Below, one piece after another: positions 23,009 to 30,634 of a stretch of 64,000 nt of DNA. The DNA lies in the NCBI GenBank assembly GCA_943367715.1, contig CALRJY020000013.1:1-64000 (forward strand). The letters are read 5' to 3'. Made by a program: the position numbers and the translations under genes. Position 1 is the first letter of the stretch; the number at the start of each line of letters is the position of its first letter. A model generated the notes under the pieces. That model was not told the origin of the DNA. It did no database searches and worked only from the letters and a program-made list of their open reading frames with translations. The DNA comes from JAEYXS01 sp943367715 (GTDB lineage: Bacteria; Verrucomicrobiota; Verrucomicrobiia; Limisphaerales; JAEYXS01).

Positions 23009-23869
23009 TTACGGTTCAGCCACCTTTGCCGGTGCATTTGCGGGTTTGGCGCGTAAAGCCAGTCCGATGGCGAGCAGCACCAGTAGGTTGCCCGCCCAAA
23101 AAAACGCTCCCGCCCCGATGGCACTGCTCTGCAAGTATTTCCCGCCCCAATCATACAAGAGGAGCAATCCCGCCGCTCCCATGCTGAACGTCATCCACCC
23201 CTGCTGCCAGTTCCGCACGGGGTGCAAGGCCACCAGCAGGACTGCCATCAGCAACAACAGCGACCGCGCCGCCGGAAACTTGTTGATATGCGCCCAAGTC
23301 AGCAGGAATGTGTTCGCTCCTGGCAGTTTCACCTTCAGCTTGCCATCCACTTGCTGGAAATTCTTGTCCGCCTGCGGACTCATCACCTCGTTCGTGCCTG
23401 CTGCCACCCACACATGACTAAGATTCCCCACGATGCGTACCCCCTCGAAGCCGCGTGAACGCAGAATACTGGCCGCCAGCACCGCGATTCCGTCGCAATC
23501 CTCCCGCTTGTTCTCCCACACCTCTTCCACCGTCGGCCAGTAATCTGTATTCCCCCACACATCCCAGTCATAGCCGTATTTGACCTCGCGATACACATAC
23601 CGCTCCACGACCTTCATCTCATCCTTCTTCGTCCCGTCCGGCTTCAGTTGCTCATCTATCTTGCGGTTGATCTCCGCCAGGAACGGCGCGTTGGTCTGGA
23701 TCAGGGAATTCGGATCTTTCCAGCGCGGTATCTGCCGGATTAATTGGTCCGGGCGCGGAAAGAAAACCGCCAAGGTAAACAGAGCCAAAAAAGCCCCCTT
23801 GATGAGCACGCGTTTCCCGGCGGACTTGGCCGCCAGCCAATCCCATCCGCGCTGCCAGCGTCCACTCAA
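23009..23869 (-). CDS. Membrane protein with transglutaminase-like domain
   Basis: 286 residues: one N-terminal membrane helix (about 22-38), a periplasmic transglutaminase-like domain (about 55-200) and two C-terminal helices. The catalytic Cys125 is in REDCDGIAVLAASIL and the His152 in NLSHVWV, the Cys/His order of the superfamily. Likely a thiol protease or peptidoglycan-related amidase rather than a cross-linker. The start codon is TTG at 23869, which overlaps the stop of the isomerase gene as TTGA. No better ATG exists before the first helix. Confidence 0.82.
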   Translation of the reverse strand: MSGRWQRGWDWLAAKSAGKRVLIKGAFLALFTLAVFFPRPDQLIRQIPRWKDPNSLIQTNAPFLAEINRKIDEQLKPDGTKKDEMKVVERYVYREVKYGYDWDVWGNTDYWPTVEEVWENKREDCDGIAVLAASILRSRGFEGVRIVGNLSHVWVAAGTNEVMSPQADKNFQQVDGKLKVKLPGANTFLLTWAHINKFPAARSLLLLMAVLLVALHPVRNWQQGWMTFSMGAAGLLLLYDWGGKYLQSSAIGAGAFFWAGNLLVLLAIGLALRAKPANAPAKVAEP

Positions 23870-24774
23870 GCTTTTGCCTCCAGGTAACCGCGTAACGTCG
23901 CCAAGTCTTTCCGATACGCTTCCCGCAAGATTTTGACATCCTCTGGCAGCGGATATTCCACATGCAGCAACACCGGCTGGCTATAACCACTCGCCTTCAC
24001 CATTTGATAAAACTTGGGATTCACCATCCCCTCACCCAACGGCACGTTCTGCGCCACCTTGTCCTGCCACGCAAAGTCCTTCGCATAGACCAACCCAAGA
24101 TGCGATTTGATGAGATTGAAATTCAACTCCCACGCCGTACCGCCTTCCACGGCTGCATGTCGGATATCAAACGCGATGGCGATGTGCTTTGGGTCATAGT
24201 CTTTGACCAACTGATAAATGTCCCAGACCGGTGAGCCAAAATACGTCGCCCCTGAATGCACTTGGTACACTGCGCTTAACCCCAGCTCTTTGTTCAACGC
24301 CACCAAATCTTTCACCACCGGCTTCATCGCCTCCACCTGTGCGGCGATAGGCTTCTTTAAATCATATTTCCACGCGCCCAATCGATATCGCTTTAGCCCC
24401 AGCTTCGCAGCCGTCCTCAAAACTTTCTGTGCAATGGGGTCCGAAGCATCCGTGATGGCCGTCGTGAGTTCCGTGATCTCCAGATTTCTTTTCTTCAACA
24501 CCTCCACGAACTTCGGCAAATCCTCCTCCACTCGCTCGGGCAACACCCTCCCCTTGGGCCGCAATCCCGTCGCCACCCCCATGAAACCCAGTTCCGCCAG
24601 CATATCAGCCATCTGCTCGGAAGGCAGATGCTGCAACGCCTTCTCAAATGCCGCGATGGGATAGGCTTTCTCTGCCGCGAATGAATTCAACGAGGCGTTA
24701 GCGAGCGCTACCGAAGCAATGCCAGCGCGCTGAAGAAACTTGCGCCGGGAAACATGTTCGCTCTGGGAAAGCAT
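23866..24774 (-). CDS. Sugar phosphate isomerase/epimerase-like TIM barrel, Tat-exported
   Basis: 302 residues. Tat signal SRRKFLQRAGIASVALA (about 9-25). The barrel follows with the family's acidic metal residues, for example AFDIRHAAVEGG at about 203-214 and LLHVEYPL near 275. Exported members of the AP2Ec/xylose-isomerase-like family are frequent in Verrucomicrobiota and Planctomycetes, where they probably work on sugars released from polysaccharides. First gene of an apparent operon with the transglutaminase-like gene, and probably the HEAT and sulfatase genes. Confidence 0.87.
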   Translation of the reverse strand: MLSQSEHVSRRKFLQRAGIASVALANASLNSFAAEKAYPIAAFEKALQHLPSEQMADMLAELGFMGVATGLRPKGRVLPERVEEDLPKFVEVLKKRNLEITELTTAITDASDPIAQKVLRTAAKLGLKRYRLGAWKYDLKKPIAAQVEAMKPVVKDLVALNKELGLSAVYQVHSGATYFGSPVWDIYQLVKDYDPKHIAIAFDIRHAAVEGGTAWELNFNLIKSHLGLVYAKDFAWQDKVAQNVPLGEGMVNPKFYQMVKASGYSQPVLLHVEYPLPEDVKILREAYRKDLATLRGYLEAKA

Positions 24775-24821
24775 GACGATGTTCTAGCACCTCCACCAAA
24801 CCGTCCAAGGCTAAAGACACC

Positions 24822-25346
24822 TCAGGGCAACCGTCTAATCGCTTCCAAAGTCGTCAGTCCGCGCTGCAATTCAGTCACGGTCTTCACCTGTCCCGGCAAA
24901 ATCAACTCCGGTGCGATCTCAGCAAGTGGTGTTAAAACGAACTGCCGCAGATGCGCCCGAGGATGTGGTATCACCAATGTCCCCGTATTCCTCACCTCAT
25001 CCCCAAACGCAATGATATCCAAGTCCAGCGGCCTCGCCTCATTCATCACCTTCTTAGGCCGCCGCCCAAACTCCTGTTCCAACGTCTGCAACTTCCCTAG
25101 CAAACTCTCCGGCGTTTCTCCCAGTAGCGGCACCAAGCCCACCACCGCATTCACAAAGTCCGGTGAACCCGGTGGGCAATCCACAGGCGAAGTCGCCCAC
25201 AGGCTGGAACGCAAAAGCGGCTGGTCTGATAACTCAGCCAGCCGCTTCATTGCTTCCGTTAAGATTTGAACTGAATCGCCCAGATTCGACCCCAGCGCGA
25301 TGTAGGCCTTTACGCCATTCGATGTTGGTTCGCTAGAATTCATCAT
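24822..25346 (-). CDS. folK: 2-amino-4-hydroxy-6-hydroxymethyldihydropteridine pyrophosphokinase
   Basis: 174 residues. AYIALGSNLGD at the N-terminus and the signature ARPLDLDIIAFG mark HPPK, which transfers pyrophosphate from ATP to the pterin alcohol in folate synthesis. I place the start at the ATG pair at 25346 because GAGGGAG lies 6-7 bases before it; a longer frame from 25361 has no such site. It is the last gene of a dapA-dapB-folK operon, an unusual pairing of lysine/peptidoglycan and folate genes. No other folate gene is nearby. Confidence 0.95.
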   Translation of the reverse strand: MMNSSEPTSNGVKAYIALGSNLGDSVQILTEAMKRLAELSDQPLLRSSLWATSPVDCPPGSPDFVNAVVGLVPLLGETPESLLGKLQTLEQEFGRRPKKVMNEARPLDLDIIAFGDEVRNTGTLVIPHPRAHLRQFVLTPLAEIAPELILPGQVKTVTELQRGLTTLEAIRRLP

Positions 25347-25365
25347 TCCGCGCTCCCTCATCTGC

Positions 25366-26106
25366 TTACTTCAAGCCCAGCACATCCTGCATGCTATAGA
25401 TTCCCGGCGCCTTGCCCACGACCCATTGCGAGGCACGCAACGCCCCATTCGCAAACGTATCGCGGCTCGACGCCTTGTGCGTCAGTTCCACCCGTTCGCC
25501 CACAGCTGCGAAGATGACCGTGTGATCACCCACCACATCGCCACCGCGCACGGCATGAATACCGATCTCACTGTTGGTGCGCTCGCCGACAATGCCTTGG
25601 CGACCATGACGCAACTCTTCTTCAAGTTGAACCTTGCGCACATCGCCAAGAATCTCCAGCAACGTCGTCGCCGTGCCGCTCGGCGCATCTTTCTTCAAGC
25701 GATGATGCATCTCGACCACTTCGAGATCGAAGCTCGGTCCAAGGATCTCCGCCGCCTTGCGCGTCAGCCAGAACAACGTGTTCACGCCCGTGGAGTAATT
25801 CGAAGCCCACACGATCGGCACCGTCGCCTTGCAAGCGGTGATACGTTTCTTGTCTTCCTCGTTATGTCCCGTCGTGCCGATGATCAGCGCCTTCTTATGC
25901 TTCACGCACAATTCCGCGATGCCCGCCGTCGCATTGTGAAAGCTGAAATCGATCACGGCATCGCACTTGTCGATGACCGTGGCGATGTCATCGCCCTGAT
26001 CAACCAGGCCGACGATTTCCAACCCCGCAAAACTCTTGGCACACGTCTGCAAGGCCACGCCCATGCGGCCCTTCGCACCCGTGATGATGATTTTCGTTGT
26101 GCTCAT
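25366..26106 (-). CDS. dapB: 4-hydroxy-tetrahydrodipicolinate reductase
   Basis: 246 residues with the nucleotide loop IITGAKGRMG at the start, the GTTGH block (IIGTTGHNEEDKKRI), and the catalytic stretch EMHHRLKKDAPSGTA with His and Lys. It reduces the DapA product with NAD(P)H in the diaminopimelate route to lysine and peptidoglycan. It starts 9 bases after the dapA stop and ends about 20 bases before the folK start. Confidence 0.97.
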   Translation of the reverse strand: MSTTKIIITGAKGRMGVALQTCAKSFAGLEIVGLVDQGDDIATVIDKCDAVIDFSFHNATAGIAELCVKHKKALIIGTTGHNEEDKKRITACKATVPIVWASNYSTGVNTLFWLTRKAAEILGPSFDLEVVEMHHRLKKDAPSGTATTLLEILGDVRKVQLEEELRHGRQGIVGERTNSEIGIHAVRGGDVVGDHTVIFAAVGERVELTHKASSRDTFANGALRASQWVVGKAPGIYSMQDVLGLK

Positions 26107-26115
26107 ACACGCGCC

Positions 26116-26994
26116 TTACTTGATCACTCCAGTCGCCTTCAACGTCGCGGCCAACGTCTCCCGGTTCTTCGCGCTCAGCGACACCAGCGGCAGACGGACA
26201 CTGCCCTCGATGACCCCCATCATCTCCAGCGCGGCTTTCACCGGCACCGGATTGGATTCGATGAACAGGTCTTTGAACAAAGGATAGTATTTTGCGTGCA
26301 GCTTCAACGCCACGGCGGGCTTGCCGATGGCAAACGCCTTCACCATGTGGCTGACTTCCTTCGGGATCACGTTGGACGCCACACTGACCACGCCGTCCGC
26401 GCCGACGGCCATAAAGGCCAGCGTCAACGAATCATCACCGCTCAGGATCACGAAATCTTTCGGCAACACCTGGCGCAACTGGCTCACGCGTTCCGGTGTT
26501 CCGCCTGCTTCTTTGATGCCCACAATGTTCTTATGGGCGGACGCGAGACGTTTCACCGTCTCAATGGCGATCTCGATGCCGCAACGGCCGGGGATGCTAT
26601 ACAGCACCAGCGGCAGCTTCGTGGCCTTCGCGATGGCGGAAAAATGCTGGAACAGGCCTTCCTGCGTGGGCTTGTTGTAATACGGCGCGACTTGCAGGGA
26701 ACCATCCGCACCAACCTCTTCGGCACGCTGGGTCAGGCAGATGGCTTCCTTCGTGGAATTGGCGCCCGTCCCCGCCATCACCTTCACCTTGCCTTTGGCG
26801 AATTTTACCGCCAGCTCGATGATGCGGATATGTTCATCATAATCAACGGTCGGCGACTCGCCCGTGGTGCCCACAGGGACGATGCCATCGACGCCGCCTT
26901 TGATCTGGAGCTTGATGAGGCGCTCCAGCGCAGCTTCGTCGAGGACGCCATTCTTGAACGGCGTGACAATCGCAGTATAGGTTCCGGTAAACAT
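26116..26994 (-). CDS. dapA: 4-hydroxy-tetrahydrodipicolinate synthase
   Basis: 292 residues, (beta/alpha)8 aldolase. PVGTTGESPT binds pyruvate, the tyrosine is in VLYSIPGRCG, and the Schiff-base lysine in VGIKEAGG. It condenses pyruvate with aspartate semialdehyde. The ATG at 26994 matches the conserved start FTGTYTAIVTPF; an open frame extends 105 bases further but is not conserved in type. It heads the dapA-dapB-folK operon. Confidence 0.97.
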   Translation of the reverse strand: MFTGTYTAIVTPFKNGVLDEAALERLIKLQIKGGVDGIVPVGTTGESPTVDYDEHIRIIELAVKFAKGKVKVMAGTGANSTKEAICLTQRAEEVGADGSLQVAPYYNKPTQEGLFQHFSAIAKATKLPLVLYSIPGRCGIEIAIETVKRLASAHKNIVGIKEAGGTPERVSQLRQVLPKDFVILSGDDSLTLAFMAVGADGVVSVASNVIPKEVSHMVKAFAIGKPAVALKLHAKYYPLFKDLFIESNPVPVKAALEMMGVIEGSVRLPLVSLSAKNRETLAATLKATGVIK

Positions 26995-27097
26995 TTTAGT
27001 TACAAATGGAGGGCGAGATTTGGGCAAATGCCCCCTTTTGGCGAGTGTTTTTTGCGTCCAATCAGGTGGAGCGATAAAGGGAGTGACTTCGTCGCCC

Positions 27098-27125
27098 ATT
27101 ATGGCACCTTATCGCTGACCCTCAA
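27098..27125 (-). promoter_or_regulatory. Possible promoter of the dapA operon
   Basis: Minus strand: -35 TTGAGG (27125-27120), 16-base spacer, -10 CATAAT (27103-27098), about 105 bases before the dapA start codon. It lies in the short divergent region shared with the lipoprotein gene. Confidence 0.35.
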
Positions 27126-27138
27126 ACTTAGGCATACC

Positions 27139-27393
27139 ATGCGGTTCCGGACCCTCATTTACATCCCCTTGGTTCTCCTGCTGGTCGGCTGTGCCATTCC
27201 CCGCGACATGGTCGGCAATCGTCGGATTCAGAAAGATTACTACGACTATTACGGCCTCGACTACGATACGGAGCATGCCCGGCTCAAAGACGTGCCACCC
27301 GGCCCGGACCCGGAAGATGACCGCATCGACCGGTTGCTCAATGAAAAGCCCAAGCACAACTCGGCGGGCTGGAAGTATGAGCCCCGCCGCTAA
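27139..27393 (+). CDS. Small lipoprotein
   Basis: 84 residues. Signal peptide with the lipobox LLVGC (Cys18), so the mature part is lipid-anchored. The mature region is acidic and rich in Tyr and Asp (QKDYYDYYGLDYDTEH), without a known domain. It diverges from dapA. Function unknown; the tyrosine-rich stretch could mediate packing or binding. Confidence 0.75.
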   Translation: MRFRTLIYIPLVLLLVGCAIPRDMVGNRRIQKDYYDYYGLDYDTEHARLKDVPPGPDPEDDRIDRLLNEKPKHNSAGWKYEPRR

Positions 27394-27489
27394 CCGGAGC
27401 TTATCTTGAAAGCAGCGCCTCCCGCTCCTTGACTCCCGTGCTTGCCGTGTGCTTACTACTCCCGATTACTTTTTGCCTGTTGTAGTACT

Positions 27490-27816
27490 ATGCCGACTTA
27501 CGAATACGCCTGCGAGAAATGCGGCCATAACTTTGAGAAGTTCCAGTCCATGAAGGACGATGCCCTGACCGTCTGCCCCAAGGACCTTTGCGGAAAGAAG
27601 ACTTGGGGCAAGGGCAAGTTGAAACGCCTGATGGGTTCCGGGGCGGGCCTGATCTTCAAAGGGAGCGGCTTCTACATCACGGATTATCGCAGCGAGGGTT
27701 ACAAACAGGCGGCCAAGGCGGATACCGGCAGTTCAGCCTCGTCCAGCAAGCCTGCCGAAACGAAGGCTGCCACCCCCGCTACGCCGGCCAAACCAGCGAA
27801 AACCAAGAAGACTTGA
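27490..27816 (+). CDS. FmdB-family zinc ribbon protein
   Basis: 108 residues. The N-terminal zinc ribbon MPTYEYACEKCGHNFEKFQS has the CxxC knuckle, with a second Cys pair at CPKDLC, then the family's GSGFYITDYRS segment. The C-terminal third is a low-complexity Ala/Pro/Lys/Ser tail. FmdB proteins are predicted regulators with no firm molecular role. The stop TGA overlaps the TTG start of the next gene, so the two are coupled. Confidence 0.9.
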   Translation: MPTYEYACEKCGHNFEKFQSMKDDALTVCPKDLCGKKTWGKGKLKRLMGSGAGLIFKGSGFYITDYRSEGYKQAAKADTGSSASSSKPAETKAATPATPAKPAKTKKT

Positions 27817-29258
27817 GCCTCCTTCGTTCAGTTCAGGTCCGCTTGCTTTCCTTCCTGTTTGGGGCAGCACATCTGCTGGCTGTGACCAGTGAGGCGGCGG
27901 TGCAAACCACCACCATCTCCACCACCAGCCGTTCCGGGCAATTCGTCATCATCAGCCCCTTGCAACCGGCCGAGGCGCGCATTCCCAGAGACAATCCCAA
28001 GAACAATCCGGCGCTGACCGATGTCATCCGGGTGAACGCCGCGGAATTCACCATCAGTTGTGAACAGGTGAAGTCGGCCTTGCTGCTGCAACTGGACACC
28101 ACCGACCGTTGGCGAGGCCGGGTGCGGGTCGTAATCAACCCGGAGATTCCAGCAACGGCTAGCGTTTACGTCTATGTCCACAAGGTGCAGGTCAATGATA
28201 ACTTGCAGAGCAACTGGCTCTACGAACTGCAAGTCCCGGAGTATGTGGAACGCCGCAAACTCCTTCGTGCCTTGGTCCAAGTGTGCCTGCTGGAGATGGG
28301 TAATCGCAACAACACCGGCCCAACGGTAGATATACCCATGTGGTTGCGCGAGGGGCTGACCGAACTCCTCCTCATCCGCGTGGGACCGACCATCATCGCC
28401 GAAGCGTCCGCCATCCGGGAACGGGTGAACCCTCAGTTCACCTTATTGGACGCGGGGGTTCGTGATCGAATCTGGAAAGATCCCCTGAGCACGGTCCGGG
28501 AGAAACTGAAAGTGACCCCGCCTCTGTCCTTCTCCGATCTCAGCGTGCCGGTTGATGACCAGCTTGCCTCCGTCGGTTTACAGCACTTCCAACACTGCGC
28601 CCATCTGTTCACCAGCGAACTGGTGGCTCTCCCTGAAGGCAGTGACCGGTTGCGCGGTTTCATTCAGAGCCTGGCCCGCTTCTCCCATCCTCAATTCGCT
28701 TTCCTGAATGCGTTTCAACAGAACTTTTCCACCCCCTTGGATGTCGAGAAATGGTGGTCTCTCGCGCAGGTCAATTTCTTAAGCCGGGAAGATCACGCCC
28801 GTTGGCCGGAAAAGAACGCGCTCGGCAAACTTAACGAGATCCTCCAACCCCAGGTGCAGATACGCTTGGGCACAGACGCGTTGCCCATCAAGGAGACCTA
28901 CACGATCAAGCGACTCATCGAAGAGGTAGATTTCGACCAGCAACAGCCGGTTCTGCGTCAGGTTGTCGGCCAGTTGCAGCAATTGGAGGGGAATCTGCCT
29001 CCTGATTTGTTCCGGCTGGTCTATGATTATCACATCACTTTGGCCACCTATCTCTATAAGCGGGAACAACTTTCAAGTTCCAACAAAAGCAACCGGACGG
29101 CTTCTTCCACCGCCAAACCCGTGGTCAAGGATGCCTTGAAGCAATTGGAGTTGTTGGAGATTTTACGGGAGGATTTCGCGCGGATCGGTTTTTCTGAGAC
29201 ACCTGCCAACTCTGTCGCCAAGGAACCGGTCAAAGAATTCCTAAAGTCCACCCCTTGA
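27813..29258 (+). CDS. Secreted peptidase-MA-like protein lacking the HExxH motif
   Basis: About 481 residues. The best start is the TTG at 27813 in the overlap TTGA with the FmdB stop, which opens a plausible Sec signal (LLSFLFGAAHLLAVTSEAA). The region around 150-190 has the layout of gluzincin peptidase-MA proteins: a helix, then IPMWLREGLTELLLIRVG, which matches the usual WLxEGxAE motif. The helix before it reads LLRALVQVCLLEMGN, where HExxH would be expected, so the zinc site is gone. The rest is helical without a named domain. Probably a non-catalytic binding protein. Confidence 0.7.
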   Translation: MSLLRSVQVRLLSFLFGAAHLLAVTSEAAVQTTTISTTSRSGQFVIISPLQPAEARIPRDNPKNNPALTDVIRVNAAEFTISCEQVKSALLLQLDTTDRWRGRVRVVINPEIPATASVYVYVHKVQVNDNLQSNWLYELQVPEYVERRKLLRALVQVCLLEMGNRNNTGPTVDIPMWLREGLTELLLIRVGPTIIAEASAIRERVNPQFTLLDAGVRDRIWKDPLSTVREKLKVTPPLSFSDLSVPVDDQLASVGLQHFQHCAHLFTSELVALPEGSDRLRGFIQSLARFSHPQFAFLNAFQQNFSTPLDVEKWWSLAQVNFLSREDHARWPEKNALGKLNEILQPQVQIRLGTDALPIKETYTIKRLIEEVDFDQQQPVLRQVVGQLQQLEGNLPPDLFRLVYDYHITLATYLYKREQLSSSNKSNRTASSTAKPVVKDALKQLELLEILREDFARIGFSETPANSVAKEPVKEFLKSTP

Positions 29259-29282
29259 CATAGAGTCGCCCATACATATAGT
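29255..29282 (+). promoter_or_regulatory. Strong promoter of kamA, giving an almost leaderless mRNA
   Basis: Consensus -35 TTGACA (29255-29260), 16-base spacer, -10 TATAGT (29277-29282). The expected transcription start is near 29289, and the ATG is at 29291. There is no room for a Shine-Dalgarno site if this promoter is used. Confidence 0.6.
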
Positions 29283-29290
29283 GCCGAACA

Positions 29291-30526
29291 ATGTCGATTA
29301 TTACCTCGGATGCTAAGGGGGACCCAGACCCTTCTGCGGAACCTCAACAGCTTAAACAGTTTCGCCCTTCAGGACGTAGTGCTTGGGCACATGTTTCGGA
29401 CAAGGATTGGAACGACTGGCGCTGGCAGCTCAAAAACCGCGTCACTACCGTTGAGCAACTTCAAAAGCTCATCCCCAACCTAACCCCCGAAGAGTATGCG
29501 GGTGCCAAGCTGGCCAATACCAAGCTGGCCATGGCCATCACGCCGCACTTTTTCAGCCTGATCGACGTAAATGACGTCCACTGCCCCATCCGCAGCCAGG
29601 TCATCCCGCGTGAGGAAGAGACGCATACCGCGCCGTGGGAAATGTCCGATCCTTGTGGTGAAGACTCCCATTCGCCGGTGTCTGGCCTGGTGCATCGTTA
29701 CCCAGACCGCGTGTTGTTCCTCGTCACGGACCGTTGTGCCTCCTACTGCCGGTATTGCACACGTGCCCGGCTGGTGAGCAATGCCACCGGCTACGACTTT
29801 CACGCGGAGTTCGACAAACAGATCGATTACATCCGCAAGACCACGTCCATCCGCGACGTGCTCTTGAGCGGGGGCGATCCCCTGCTCTTCAGCGATGAGA
29901 AGCTCGAATACCTCCTGAGCCAGCTCCGAGCCATCCCGCATGTGGAGTTCATCCGTATCGGCACACGCATCCCCATCTTCCTGCCGCAACGCATCACGGC
30001 AGAACTCTGCGCGATGCTGAAGCAGTATCACCCGCTCTTCATGAGCGTGCACTCGAATCATCCGCGCGAATTGACCACCGAGGTCCGTGATGCGCTCGGT
30101 CGCTTGGTCGATGCTGGCATTCCGCTCGGCAACCAGTCCGTGCTGCTCAAGAATGTGAATGACACGCCGGAGATCATGAAGGCGCATGTGCAAAAGCTGC
30201 TCATGTGCCGTGTGCGCCCTTACTACATTTATCAGTGCGATCTGATCGCCGGTTCCGCACATCTGCGCACCAGCGTGCGTCGTGGTCTGGAGATCATGGA
30301 GCAACTGCGCGGTCATACGACCGGCTATGCGGTGCCGCAATACGTCATCGATGCCCCCGGTGGCGGCGGCAAGGTGCCGGTCAATCCCGGCTACGTGTTG
30401 AGCCACAACGCGGATCGCGTGGTCATCCGCAATTTCGAAGGCAAGGTCTTCGAATACCCGGAGGCCATCGATGGCACACCGTTGCATAAGGCACCGAAAG
30501 AGATCATTGAGCCGGAATTTGCGTAA
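29291..30526 (+). CDS. kamA: Lysine 2,3-aminomutase, radical SAM
   Basis: 411 residues, close to the usual 416. The radical SAM cluster motif is DRCASYCRYCTRARL with Cys149, Cys153 and Cys156 (CxxxCxxC). The PLP site is in YVIDAPGGGGKVP near residue 355. The enzyme converts L-lysine to L-beta-lysine, used for osmolytes, antibiotics, lysine breakdown or EF-P modification. No EpmA or EF-P gene is adjacent, and no lysine fermentation genes, so the pathway is open. A rho-independent terminator follows at 30552. Confidence 0.95.
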   Translation: MSIITSDAKGDPDPSAEPQQLKQFRPSGRSAWAHVSDKDWNDWRWQLKNRVTTVEQLQKLIPNLTPEEYAGAKLANTKLAMAITPHFFSLIDVNDVHCPIRSQVIPREEETHTAPWEMSDPCGEDSHSPVSGLVHRYPDRVLFLVTDRCASYCRYCTRARLVSNATGYDFHAEFDKQIDYIRKTTSIRDVLLSGGDPLLFSDEKLEYLLSQLRAIPHVEFIRIGTRIPIFLPQRITAELCAMLKQYHPLFMSVHSNHPRELTTEVRDALGRLVDAGIPLGNQSVLLKNVNDTPEIMKAHVQKLLMCRVRPYYIYQCDLIAGSAHLRTSVRRGLEIMEQLRGHTTGYAVPQYVIDAPGGGGKVPVNPGYVLSHNADRVVIRNFEGKVFEYPEAIDGTPLHKAPKEIIEPEFA

Positions 30527-30551
30527 GCATTGCTGACCATTTACACAACCA

Positions 30552-30585
30552 AGCCGCCAAGCAATTGGCGGCTTTTTCTTTTTGT
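30552..30585 (+). terminator. Rho-independent terminator after kamA
   Basis: Stem AGCCGCCAA / TTGGCGGCT with loop GCAA (30552-30573), followed by TTTTTCTTTTT. It separates kamA from the hydrolase gene downstream. Confidence 0.92.
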
Positions 30586-30634
30586 CATCAAACCCAATCT
30601 TGCAATCAGGACGCCATGCAGAAATCCTCCTCAC

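Noticed and set aside
25426..27393. Long plus-strand open frame of over 600 codons
   Set aside because: It is antisense to dapB and dapA and only its last 84 codons (from 27139) make sense, as a lipoprotein. High GC with biased third positions explains the open antisense frame.
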